Assembly: GCA_946803715.1 (NCBI GenBank)
Contig: CAMPET010000095.1
Span: forward strand, 227,842 to 261,013
Origin: Beroe ovata
Taxonomy: Eukaryota; Ctenophora; Nuda; Beroida; Beroidae
Length of the DNA stretch: 33,172 nt
Reading direction: 5' to 3'
A model generated the notes under the pieces. The model was not told the DNA's origin. It did no database searches and saw only the letters and a program-made list of their open reading frames with translations. A program made the translations under genes and the position numbers. Positions 20,801-31,700 of this stretch are shown here, piece after piece. Position 1 is the first letter of the stretch, and each line of letters begins with the position of its first letter.

Positions 20801-23800
20801 ACGTTCAAACCGCGTGTGCCTGTTAGCGACCGGGAGTGCAGCAGGTTCCTCAAAAACCTAGTTTTAGGTGGAGGCGAGGGGAGGGATCCTCAAAATCCTA
20901 GTTTTAGGTGGAGGCGAGGGGCTATGCGGTATGAGAGTTGTGTTTGGGAGAGAGTGAGGTATCCGGGTATCCTAGGGAGTGGTTAACGCCCCGCTCGTGC
21001 ACCTTCGTGTCTTGTCCTTTATTAAAGAGCTAAGTGTATATATGAGCAATCATCACTCCCCCTCTCACCCTCAAAACAAAGGGGAAAATTGAGAAATAAA
21101 TAGGTCCAGGGATCAAACAAGTCGCCTGATCCTTCGCCCGTGCAGTTAAAATGATGACCGTCCGATTGTTTGACCAGTCAATAGATTTCTCCGTCCTCAC
21201 ACCTTAGTATATAATGCTTGCTCGAGGAGCCTGCATGGTACCTTATCTCAGGCCCCGGACCCTAATCGCACACTCCCAATGACATGCTCCTCGGGGACGG
21301 GTAAAGCGAGAAAGAGGGAGAGATTGGTTGACAAAAGGGGCAGATAATCAATAATGATTATCTGCCTGCATATCGGCTCCCATTGTCTTGCCATCCTGAA
21401 ATATATGTGCAGGCATTGTCTGATCCGACTCTTGTTTATCTCCTCCGTCACCCGGTCTTGTAGGTTTTTAGGAAGAGATGGCAGAGAGAGATTTACACAA
21501 TACCCCTAATTAGTTTCAATGGTTTGGGCTCAGCTCTTCTCTGCTTGCCCAGGGCAGCAGCTGGACTAATGCTTATATCATGAGTGTTTTGTTGGGGTTT
21601 TGGTGAAGCAATGGCAATTGTCCGATATATCTACTCGTACAATGAGTAAACATAGGCGTGGGGGATAAGTTGTTGTGTGCGGGAGCTGATAATGATTGTG
21701 CAGGTCGTATGCCCAGGTCCTCATCGCACAGACTATTGTGAACCTGCCATTTGTGGACAGAATACGGCACAGATCTCACCGCATTATGCAGGGATCTACC
21801 CAACTGCGCGCCTCAGCGCGCGCACAATACCTTCATTATATGCCTCTGTCAGCCTGCCCTATCCAATGGATGTCATGCTACTTTCACCCAATGTTCATTG
21901 TCCAATGTTCTGCAACATTGATATTGGTCCATTTCATATTACTTGGAATAATAGCGTGTTCACTCTTCACTGGTTACATTGTCTGAAGATGCATCACGCC
22001 TCTTTACAGTGAGATTGACTTTAACAGTCTTGAATAACCCAGCCTCCTTGAGTATATGGGGAAATAATGTGCAGCATTATGATGTCTCCAAATTCAGAAA
22101 CTTCCCCTGGCAGTGTAGATTTTTCACGACGGCAATGACCTGCATTTCATTATTAGATCTTTAGCCTGCTGCAGCAAAGTCGAGTCCAAATGAACATGAC
22201 ATTCACTATTATGTGCACAACCAAATCTTACAGAACCATTGGAAATACAGAGATTGCAACCGCCCAATGAAAATATAGCTCATGTCAGTTTTTGATGGTT
22301 TCCTTGTAAGGTTCGGTTGTAAACCTTGGAGTTTTCCATCATCAGAATTTCTCATCTGGAATATTGAAATGATATCTCCTGTGGATTTGATGAAAGTAAG
22401 GTGGTATTGTAACCAGAGTTAGAAGATTCGCTGAATTAGTAGACTAAATTCCCCCAGTCATCTTCGCAGACTTTCCATTGGTGGGTTCAGACCCATCTGA
22501 GGTATATCACGAGCATTTGGTCTGTCTGCATTCTGCAACTTTAATAAGGTCGTGATTATCTTAATGAATCAGCCCACTATAGAATTAGGATCATTGACCT
22601 TTATCTTGCCATTGACCTTGCTTTATCCATCGTCCTGGAGCTCCATGAACCTGCATTACACCCGGAAGTGGGTTCAGTACCGACCACTAGGCTCCTCGGA
22701 CCTAGGACATTGCATGTGCCAGTCTGTCTAGACAGCCTGCGTAGCCGCGCGCATGGTGAGTATAGTCTGCACACGCATTCTCCGGCCTACCAGAAGTGGT
22801 GGGATATTGTATGCTCCACCTTAGTGTGAGTGGAGGGAGGAGTAGGCTGTAACTATATCCCTCTCACACACACACACACACACACGCAGGCACAAAGACT
22901 GTGATCTTAGTTAATTCGACAGCATACAAAGTTGCACAAATCAGAAGAGATCGCCTCTTTGTTGACTCCTAGTCAGTGGGGATCATGCCATAACCATGGC
23001 AAATGATATTTGTATTACCTCCTGCACTGCGTTGAACGAAGGACGAGTAGGTTATAAATTGCAAAATATCAGAGTTAGTGGGGTTCATGAACAATAAACC
23101 CGTGGACCTACTATATACTAGGAGTTTTGATTGTTATTCATGTGTTCGGATAATATATGATGCTATGGACAAGCTCCCGCGCGCGCACTGTGCAAGGTTT
23201 TGTGAGTGCAATGACAACGTGTACAATGTGGCACAATGGCACGGATGCCACGAACACAATGGATTTCCTTCATCGGGTGCCGGCCATTCGAGGGGATTGT
23301 GCCCCAATATATGATAGCTACACCAATATATAATAGCTACACCAATATATAATGGGAAATTACCGTGTACCGATATAGAAATACTCACGATGTTCCACAA
23401 CAATCAACAGTTCGAAAGTATGGGGAAAGTGGTACTCGCCAGTTTTCAATAAATCTTTATTTCAAAAAACCTCATAAGTTAATCTTATTTAACGGAATTC
23501 CTCACTGATCAAACCTCCATTATTTCAGATCAGGTAATGCGACAAGTATTCCTCAACTCGGAACCTATCCGTAGTACCTCGTCAACGCATAGCAAGGAAA
23601 GTGGTGCGACCACACCCCATTCTCGCACAAACAACGTCTGCAAATACTGTGACAAGGTACACCAATCTTCCCCCCTCAATGTCACTATCTTACACAAATC
23701 GTCCCCGCCTGACCCTCCAACCAACTTACACAAATACTGAATATTATTACACAAATATACTTACACGAATACTGACACGCAAACACTTACACAAATACTT

Positions 23801-24056
23801 ACACGAATACTTACACAAATACTGACGTAGTGACGTAAGTACTGACACGAATACTGCTCTCTATCCAGATGTTCCCGAGTCCCTCCCATCTGCTGATCCA
23901 CTTGAGAACACACTCCGGAGAACGGCCATACCCCTGCCCGGGATGCGGCAAAACGTTCGCCACTCGGGGCCACCTCAGACGCCACTACCGTATCCACACT
24001 GGTGTGAAGCCTTACAAGTGCCAGGTACGGGACGAAACTTTCTGTTTGTGTTGGGG

Positions 24057-24095
<39 letters not shown>

Positions 24096-26014
24096 TGTGT
24101 GTTTGTGTGTGTGTGTGTGAGTGTGGGCCCGCCGGATCAACATTAGAATGAATATATGTAAAACAAGAACAACACCAAACACACGTTAAAGGGNTGTCTG
24201 TCTGTCTGTGTGGTTGGGTCTCAACTATAGTTCATGATCGTACAGCAGGAGTAGAGGGCGATACCCTTGCGTACAGTTACGTTAGCAATTGTTGTGCTTC
24301 TCACATGCGACAATCGGATTTTTCATGTATCCGATATTCCTTGAATCTAGACACAATCATGCGGTGTTCATATCTCACGTGCGGCTTCCTTGTTATATAT
24401 ACCTACGGAAACAATACACAATATTATAGTAGTATCCACGAGAGTTCAGTCGGTTAATGATTGACGGCAAAGTTGGTCAATTAGAATTTTACCTGGGTAA
24501 CGTTCAGCTTACTAATTATTTTGAGTTATGCTGCAGACATCAGCTTGATTAATTTGAACCGGATAAGTCAAGACTAAGGGCCCTCCATTTGATGAAGCGT
24601 GATCAACTCAGCTATTTGATGCGAAGCATGCTGCATTCATTGACCAAGATCAGCTACCGAATAGCGAATATAGATTCGAATTAATTACACTCTCATTAGT
24701 GTAAAATAAATCGCCAAATTTTAACTGAAGTATAGATGTTTGCTGCAAGTTATGTGCACACTAATCTGGTTTATGCGCCCTGGAGCTTGGAATACCCGAA
24801 TTGAAGATTTATTATGATGCTCCTTAAGGAAGCATCGCCATTGAGTGATTATGTCCCTCATTTCACCCTCATAAGGCTGTGAAATGGTTAAGTTTTTCCT
24901 ATACTGGAAGGAGAAGCTCCAAAGGAGGAAGCTTCACAACTCATTCCCTGTCCTTGTTTCATCGTCACTGCATCGCCCACTGCATCACGGTCTGCTGTCT
25001 TTAGACCATCGCCTATAATATAGGAATCACTAAGAAAGATTCCCCATGGATTGTTACCATTTCACCAGACCTGTTCACATTATCGTCCGTCAATCAATCC
25101 GCTTATCAAGGCTTGAGACTTGCCCACTGTGTTTGTGTGTGTTTGTGTGTGTTTGTTTGTATGTGTTTGTGTGAAGCCAGCACACGACCATTCTCCCATG
25201 TAGGTTTGTGAGAAAGCGTTTGCCAACCAGGGCAACCTGAAGACGCACACACGGCTCCACACGGGCGAAAAGCCGTACAAATGTCCGCGTTGTGATAAAG
25301 CCTTCGCTGATGCGGGCAATCTACAGCGACACATAACCACACACACAGGTACATTATGCTATCTGTCAGTGATGCGTCCATACTGATAAGTGATATGCAT
25401 CTATACTGAGATATTATCAGTATGCGTTGCAATCTAGGAGAAATATTGATAAAGGCCAACGCTCTGTAATCTAATTCTCAATGTTCGTAATTGCTCGGGC
25501 CTCGGGGACATCGCAGGATATAATTTCTCTATTCAGGAGTTAAACCGTACAAGTGTGTCCACTGCAGTAAAGCGTTCAGTAGGAGCAGCAACCTAAAAAC
25601 TCATCTCCTGACCCACACCGGTCTCAAGCCGTTCTCTTGCTCGTGCTGTAACAAGAGTTTCACCAGACTGAGCTACCTCAAGGCTCACATGAAGGGTAAG
25701 CTTCAGTTCAGTATAGTTGACAAACTTCGTGACATCTCCATATTCTACTGTCCTCGAGTGATAAACTTGCTCGTCATTATAACGGTCCTGAACCATTCAA
25801 TGATACTCGTCGTTTTGCAATCTGCAGCTGTTGTTCACAAATACCCATTGCAGGTATACGGCACGCGGATAAGATCACGAGTCCGCAGTGCGTTTCCCAG
25901 ACGTCGGCTGGAGTTTCGTCCCCGCACGAGACCCTGATCGCAGCGCTTGCCGACTCTACCTCGTCTACGGGGGAGTTCCGGTCTATCGGTAATCTTAGTG
26001 TTCAAGTGGTATGA
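14859..26014 (+). CDS. C2H2 zinc-finger protein, six fingers, probable transcription factor
   Basis: Exons: 14859-14898, 17745-17876, 18035-18217, 18354-18792, 18902-18996, 23529-23656, 23869-24024, 25204-25348, 25537-25695, 25854-26014. All junctions are GT-AG and in phase, giving 545 residues. Residues 1-330 are Ser/Thr/Pro/Asn-rich with no recognised domain. Fingers are at about 334-354, 362-382, 390-410, 418-438, 446-466 and 474-496, each C-x2-C-x12-H-x3-H except finger 6, which ends H-x5-H and is split by the last intron. Linkers are of the TGxKPY type (SGERPY, TGVKPY, TGEKPY, TGLKPF), the hallmark of DNA-binding C2H2 arrays. The protein is presumably nuclear and sequence-specific. The array is spread over six exons, unlike single-exon KRAB-type clusters. 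The ATG at 14859 and the in-frame ATG at 14886 both have good Kozak context. The 3' end is uncertain: read-through stops at 26012-26014, but a donor at 25989 could splice to 26170 and stop at 26196-26198. I cannot assign a family beyond C2H2. Confidence 0.88.
15694..15739. repeat. 46-nt interrupted hairpin in intron 1
   Basis: CACGG (15694-15698) pairs with CCGTG (15735-15739) and CTACCTG (15706-15712) with CAGGTAG (15722-15728); ATAT stretches lie between the two stems. Confidence 0.6.
16702..16725. repeat. Tandem TCACGTGATCCG (12 bp x2)
   Basis: The unit TCACGTGATCCG is directly repeated, placing two TCACGTGA palindromes 12 bp apart on similar faces of the helix. This could be a double bHLH-zipper site. 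Confidence 0.8.
17241..17434. promoter_or_regulatory. Alternating CCAAT / CACGTG array 3, putative internal promoter
   Basis: CCAAT 17241, CACGTG 17255, ATTGG 17280, CACGTG 17295, ATTGG 17320, CACGTG 17351, CCAAT 17430. The first elements repeat at 39-40 bp. GCGCGC lies at 17305-17310. The array ends about 310 bp before exon 2 of the zinc-finger gene, which contains an in-frame ATG, so an alternative promoter giving a shorter N-terminus is plausible. Confidence 0.5.
20848..20920. repeat. 40-bp tandem duplication
   Basis: CCTCAAAAACCTAGTTTTAG (20848) recurs at 20888 with one substitution, and both copies continue into GTGGAGGCGAGGG. The period is 40 bp. Confidence 0.92.
21339..21366. repeat. 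Perfect 12-bp-stem hairpin, 4-nt loop
   Basis: GGCAGATAATCA (21339-21350), ATAA loop, TGATTATCTGCC (21355-21366). Confidence 0.9.
22865..22885. repeat. (CA)n microsatellite
   Basis: About ten CA units in the large zinc-finger intron. Confidence 0.9.
23306..23352. repeat. 19-bp tandem repeat x2.5
   Basis: AATATATAATAGCTACACC occurs at 23306 (one substitution) and 23325, with a partial copy at 23344. Confidence 0.9.
23724..23824. repeat. 12-bp degenerate tandem repeat in zinc-finger intron
   Basis: Repeats of the form ACTTACACRAAT fill most of the short intron between the exons encoding the first Cys pair and the His pair of finger 1. Some units read ACTGACACG instead. Confidence 0.85.
24025..25203 (+). 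other. Intron between zinc-finger exons 7 and 8, with (GT)n and N
   Basis: A GT repeat spans 24061-24119; N24194 is followed by TGTC repeats. A second TG/TTTG-rich tract lies at 25125-25173 just before the acceptor at 25202-25203. No exon was seen. Confidence 0.7.
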
Positions 26015-26486
26015 CTATGAGGACATGCGATGGTGCTAACCGCACCACCCCCCATCTGTACCATTGGATTAGCTGCAAACTAGTACATAGGAGTCCGAAT
26101 ATTGCTATTGTTGTGGAAAATACAGTCAAAGCATATTTACCTGACTTTACTGTTTACTGTCCCGCGCAGGAAAGTGGAATAATAGAGTTGAAAAATGACA
26201 TGGCAAAACTGTTACTAGTCCAAGACTACGATACATTTTGGAAATTTCATGCGGCCAGCCGATCCAACCGGTAACCGGGTGGATTTATTGTACCAGTATC
26301 AATTTAATAAGTAAAAGTTGACGAGTTATAGTGCTTGCTGTCACAATCTGACTCAAAAGCCGCGATTGATCGATAAGGCGAGCATCACCATCAAAAAGTT
26401 AACTCACTTATTTGGATGACTTTTGGACCCTCAATCCTCACGTCAATTGTTATGAATGAAAGTAATGAATGAAACATTTTATTTTT

Positions 26487-26492
26487 AATAAA
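26487..26492 (+). terminator. Candidate poly(A) signal (AATAAA) of the zinc-finger gene
   Basis: The canonical hexamer lies in T-rich context, 473 nt after the stop codon at 26012-26014. Confidence 0.45.
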
Positions 26493-26784
26493 ATTCTTTT
26501 ATTTTACGAATTACTTTAAATTTAAAACGAATATCTATTTATTAGTTATAGTATTCAGTATAATCTACATGAACATCAAATTCAATTTCAATATGTAAAT
26601 TAATTGTAGTTATTTTGTGAGAAATATTTGTCAAACTTTATCTGATTCTGACCTCGTTCACGTTAACGTTTCTCTGTTCTCGCGTTTACGAAGAACAGTT
26701 CAGATTATATTGAATCTGACAACTGAATTTCAAATTTCTTGTAGAGCGATACCAGACAGTGCAGCTGATGCAAGCCTTGCCCAG

Positions 26785-27060
26785 TGCCGGATGTTATCTC
26801 AATCTGTCGTGTCCACAGTTTCTTGCGCGTCGCGCAATTCAAGCACAAACTATAGTGCAGAAACAGTGGACAGATAACATCCGGCAATGCACGCTGCTGC
26901 ACTGATGCAAGCCGTTGCGACTCGGAATTGCGAGACCCAAGGCCAATTTGTCAGATTTTATCTGACCTCTGTTTCTCGCGCGCGGCGCGCGCGCCTTCGC
27001 CCTTCATCGATGAAGGCGCGCACTGCCGGATGTTATCTGTTCACTGTTTCTTGCGCGCGC
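26785..27060. repeat. Three-copy dispersed/inverted repeat family
   Basis: A module reading TGCCGGATGTTATCTG, then CACTGTTTCTTGCGCG-like sequence, occurs directly at 26785-26828 and 27024-27060 and inverted at 26857-26886. Flanks of the first and inverted copies share CTGATGCAAGCC (about 26765 and 26902). Two weaker relatives (TTTATCTGA then TTTCTC and GCG) start near 26638 and 26953. A 16-bp palindrome (CCTTCATCGATGAAGG) lies at 27001-27016. This looks like nested copies of a small non-autonomous element. Confidence 0.75.
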
Positions 27061-27147
27061 CTTCATCATTGCGCAAGCGCTGTGTGGCATCATCCGGCCA
27101 CACGACTTTCCAGATCGAGAAGAAAGCGCAATATGAGAATATGTTCC

Positions 27148-27199
27148 CGCGCTGCGTGACCCAAATACTCCGCGCGCGCTGCGTGACCCAAATACTCTG
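27148..27199. repeat. 27-bp tandem duplication
   Basis: CGCGCTGCGTGACCCAAATA repeats with a 27-bp period (27148 and 27175), with one C/T difference near the end of each unit. Confidence 0.9.
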
Positions 27200-27281
27200 C
27201 GCGTCTTTCTACGACTTTTCAGTTCACTGAGTAGAATAGGGGCGCGCAACGTGTGCACATGAGAATACCATAATTATTATT

Positions 27282-27305
27282 TTATCTTATCTTATCTTAT
27301 CTTAT
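27282..27305. repeat. (TTATC)n array between TGTGCACA palindromes
   Basis: Four to five TTATC pentamers. GTGTGCACA occurs on both sides (27251-27259 and 27306-27314), so the array sits between two copies of a short palindrome. Confidence 0.85.
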
Positions 27306-27662
27306 GTGTGCACAGCTCAGTTTATCATCGATAGAGAATGCTTGTTTGTCAGGAACAGTAGTAAATTTCAGATGTTTTTATTATTTATTTATTTTATTAT
27401 TTATTTATTTATGTTATCTTAATGTACTTCACTATTTCCCTCATTTTCAAGTGAAACTAAACATTGTGGGCCAAAAATTCGAATTCAAATCAACGTGCTT
27501 GTCTCAATTGCTACTATAAGGGCTGCCATTACATAACTACAGGATGTTAGGTCCATAGTTTTTGAAGATAACTTGATGGACATTGATATATACATAAAGG
27601 TGTGTACAAGGATGTAAATTGGGCAATAATATGAATATATGAAGATGATTTCTGACTTTAGG

Positions 27663-28540
27663 ATGGGATTAAAAGATCTAGACAAGGTTTTCTCATACAT
27701 AGATGATCATAAAGATGATCTCATCCAACATCTGGCAAAGTGTGTTGCAATTAAGAGTGTGTCTGCATGGCCTGAGAATAGGCCGGATGTGCAGCGAATG
27801 GTCGACCATGTTGCAAACATGATTGAAGTGTTGGGAGGAACAGTTGAAAAGTGTGATGTTGGTGTACAGAAGTTGCCTGATGGGAGTACCATACCTTTGC
27901 CAAATGTTATCCTTGGTATGTGAGTATTGAGTAATAGCTACAGATTCTTAAGATTCAAAAGTTGATTGTCATGAGAGGGGAAAACCAATTAGTGCTTTTG
28001 CAGCAGTGAATTTATTTGTTATATGGCAATTGGCAGAAATTTCCTAAAGAATAATACATTATTAAGACATGAACTTATACCTTTTCTATATCAGCTAAAC
28101 TTGGAACAGACAAGAACAAGAGGACTGTCTGTGTTTATGGTCACTTAGATGTGCAGCCTGCTGCAATAGAGGATGGATGGGACTCTGAACCATTCACATT
28201 GGAGGAGAGAGATGGGAAGCTTTATGGTAGAGGGGCATCTGATGACAAAGGTCCAGCCATTGGATGGCTTCATGTAGCACAAGCCTATAAGGAGCTTGGT
28301 CTTGAGCTCCCTGTTAACTTATGGGTTTGTAGAATACTTCTCCTATTTAGTTGACAATTTGATATTATTTGATTGGATTGGAAATATTCAACAAAATAAG
28401 TTTCATTAATGGATTTCCAGTCAATAGTAATTATGATGCACATTGTACAATAAATTCAGATGTGTTTTGAGGGTATGGAAGAAAGTGGGAGTGAGGGTTT
28501 GGATGAACTTATAGAAGCTAGAAAGGACAATTTCTTCAAA
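27663..28540 (+). CDS. CNDP2: Cytosolic non-specific dipeptidase (CNDP2/M20 family), N-terminal part only
   Basis: Three in-phase exons (27663-27915, 28095-28324, 28460-28540) encode 188 residues strongly resembling the first 40 percent of CNDP2, an M20 di-zinc peptidase that hydrolyses dipeptides such as Cys-Gly in the cytosol. Visible hallmarks are [39 protein letters not shown] (zinc His), [11 protein letters not shown] (bridging Asp) and [16 protein letters not shown] (catalytic Glu and zinc Glu). The start at 27663 (AGGATGG) matches the usual family N-terminus; in-frame ATGs at 27639 and 27645 are possible. The last donor (28541, GTAAGT) is good, but no further exon is seen. The remaining roughly 290 residues, with the lid/dimer domain and the other zinc ligands, are absent up to the window end. 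Either the receptor gene on the minus strand lies in a long CNDP2 intron, or the locus is broken or misassembled. A young pseudogene is less likely because all frames and splice sites are intact. Confidence 0.88.
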
Positions 28541-28743
28541 GTAAGTTTCTAGATTTCATTGCATTCATTCATATTATTTTACAATATTTGAAAATAACTT
28601 TTCTTAATATCAAACCATCTGATTCTATGGAATCATATAGGTACTTAGGTAGCGATACACATTGACCATCAAAAGGTATTGTATAGCAAATATAACTCTA
28701 GGTCAATTGCTCACAATTGCTGCTGATAATAAGATATTGTCTT

Positions 28744-31700
28744 TCACTTGTCCTCTATCACCGTCATTTCTATATTATTTGACATGACTGTTGCTCTTTT
28801 GCTCATGGAACCAGTCCTGTTTCCTTTAAAGATACATGGCAGTGATTTTATGGAAGCAATTATTTTGTCACCATTGTATATGATCGGGTTGATAACGCTA
28901 TTGATTGGGATGAGAAGAATAGAGCAAAATTCATATAAGAAAGTTGCATCCATCAATAGAAAAAAGTGAAGTATACAAATGAAAATGAATGGTACCCAAG
29001 TTACAAAGTCCGTGAGAATAATCAATGATATCTTTCTCTGGAGTCGGAGCATTGAGTTACGCTGTGAGGCAGATGCTCCTGATGTTTTGGTGCTGGATGC
29101 AGCATGTTTGAAGATGATTATGTAACAGCCTGTGATAATTATGAAACACAATGCACTAACAGCTAATATTGTCAAAGAGAACGCCATCTGTGGATCATTT
29201 GCAGTCACAAAGTATTTAAATAAGCAAACTCCTTGGTTTCCATAAAAACCAATTCTTCTACCCTTATGAATTGGATTCTCATTTATTGTATCGTTCCCAG
29301 CATAAAACAAAGTACGAACCTCATCTTCATAATCTTCCCATGGAATCTTAAGCCAACCATGAGTAAACTCATTGGACCCTTTGTAAGCAGAAAAAAAGTT
29401 AGATAATTCCAACCGGTCAACTGCCCCAGTGAACAATGGAATTTTAGTGAAATATAAACCATTTACAAAATATGTAGACAAAGGCCGTAACACTGGAACC
29501 AACGCGATAGTGAAAGCTATAGCAGCAACCAGAAGACACGTGGCAATTATTTTCATCACTCTCTTGGTATTGAGTTCGCCGGCATTCATCATGGACTTTA
29601 ATGAGATCATCCTGAAGATACTAAGAGTTGTCATTGAAAACATAGATAAAAGTGTGCCAGTTGTGCTCACTACCCCTAGGATAGAGCAATCGTCACTGCT
29701 TAACCATTCATAACTTTTCTCACAATAAGCATCTCCAAAGGAAAGAGTCTCAGCTACAATACATATCATGTAGATTCCCACTAGCATATCGCCTACAGAG
29801 ATCATGGCTATGAATGACTGGTTTATAAAACTGTTCATTTGTCGAATTTTGCGTACCTCTAGGAAATGTTTCACAATAGAAACAATGTTAACAAGTGAGG
29901 CTGTGGTTCCAATGATCCCAGCAACAACTATGTAATGTTTGGTAATGATGCTTCTTGTATGGTCCCTGGAACAGTCCTCATTGCACTCATCATATCTATT
30001 TGGACAGTCGGTTTTTCCATCACACTTTTGAGACATCTTGAGATATCTTTTCTCTGGTGGAACATCCTCACCACATGAGAATGTTGGAGTATTACTGGAT
30101 GAACAGTCAGATTCATCAGAGCCATCGGTACAATCAATCTTGGTGTTGCACCACGATTCCCTTGGAATAACTTCTTGATTATCACACATTTTATAGGCAA
30201 AGTCGGATTCCCTGTCCATTTTAACAAACATCCACTGGTGTTTTTTCACACCCTCAACTTTCGACGTGCCTTCTGTTAGTGAATAATCGAATATGTGATT
30301 TGTTATGCAAGCAGTCCCCTCCTCATCACTAAGACAGGTAAATTGCTCTGCATAATAGTACCATCTCTTCTCACATTGAAAATCTGGCNTCTTAAGCCAA
30401 CCATGAGTAAACTCATTGGACCCTTTGTAAGCAGAAAAAAAGTTAGATAATTCCAACCGGTCAACTGCCCCAGTGAACAATGGAATTTTAGTGAAATATA
30501 AACCATTTACAAAGGCCGTAACACTGGAACCAACGCGATAGTGAAAGCTATAGCAGCAACCAGAAGACACGTGGCAATTATTTTCATCACTCTCTTGGTA
30601 TTGAGTTCGCCGGCATTCATCATGGACTTTAATGAGATCATCCTGAAGATACTAAGAGTTGTCATTGAAAACATAGATAAAAGTGTGCCAGTTGTGCTCA
30701 CTACCCCTAGGATAGAGCAATCGTCACTGCTTAACCATTCATAACTTTTCTCACAATAAGCATCTCCAAAGGAAAGAGTCTCAGCTACAATACATATCAT
30801 GTAGATTCCCACTAGCATATCGCCTACAGAGATCATGGCTATGAATGACTGGTTTATAAAACTGTTCATTTGTCGAATTTTGCGTACCTCTAGGAAATGT
30901 TTCACAATAGAAACAATGTTAACAAGTGAGGCTGTGGTTCCAATGATCCCAGCAACAACTATGTAATGTTTGGTAATGATGCTTCTTGTATGGTCCCTGG
31001 AACAGTCCTCATTGCACTCATCATATCTATTTGGACAGTCGGTTTTTCCATCACACTTTTGAGACATCTTGAGATATCTTTTCTCTGGTGGAACATCCTC
31101 ACCACATGAGAATGTTGGAGTATTACTGGATGAACAGTCAGATTCATCAGAGCCATCGGTACAATCAATCTTGGTGTTGCACCACGATTCCCTTGGAATA
31201 ACTTCTTGATTATCACACATTTTATAGGCAAAGTCGGATTCCCTGTCCATTTTAACAAACATCCACTGGTGTTTTTTCACACCCTCAACTTTCGACGTGC
31301 CTTCTGTTAGTGAATAATCGAATATGTGATTTGTTATGCAAGCAGTCCCCTCCTCATCACTAAGACAGGTAAATTGCTCTGCATAATAGTACCATCTCTT
31401 CTCACATTGAAAATCTGGCTGCTGGATACCGGTCAAGCAGTCTGGATCATAAATAACGATGTCCATCCCATCGTATTGATATTGCTTTTGCAATCCCCGC
31501 GGATCATGACAAAAATGCTCTTCGTTCATTTCAGGACAATCTTTGACTCCATCGCACATCATATTTAGCTTTATGTAGTTGAGTGATTCATCGGACTCGT
31601 TGCTTGGACATTGAATATAATCCTCTTCAGCGTCAAGACACGACCCTGAAGCAAGGAGCCATACTTGATTCTCTGTACAAGTTTCTGACCTGAGACAAAT

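Larger units (their letters stand above)
18997..23528 (+). other. Large intron of the zinc-finger gene (4.5 kb)
   Basis: It separates the Ser/Pro-rich N-terminal exons from the zinc-finger exons. No family-like frame was seen (longest about 110 codons, non-ATG start). It contains CCAAT-CACGTG at 19326-19340, a 40-bp tandem repeat (20848), a perfect hairpin (21339), CA repeats (22865) and a 19-bp tandem repeat (23306). Confidence 0.6.
26015..27662. other. 3' UTR and repeat-rich intergenic region
   Basis: The first 600 bp are AT-rich and include a poly(A) signal at 26487. From 26620 to 27250 the sequence is a patchwork of related GC-dyad repeats, followed by a TTATC pentamer array. It ends in AT-rich DNA before the CNDP2 start. 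An 87-codon frame at 26011-26274 overlaps the zinc-finger stop and is not family-like, although its second half follows a good acceptor (26168-26169). Confidence 0.6.

Noticed and set aside
21677-22012. Overlapping 96- and 111-codon frames
   Set aside because: Both lie in an intron, with no motif or splice context; overlapping frames of similar length suggest chance.
23724-23824. CRISPR-like spaced repeat
   Set aside because: A 12-bp degenerate tandem repeat with no unique spacers, inside a spliced animal intron.
26011-26274. 87-codon ATG frame after the zinc-finger stop
   Set aside because: Starts inside the stop region of the zinc-finger gene and has no recognisable motif; only its internal acceptor (26168-26169) is of interest, as a possible alternative last exon.
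27663-28540. CNDP2 pseudogene
   Set aside because: No stops, frameshifts or damaged splice sites in the three exons; truncation is better explained by a long intron or the assembly.
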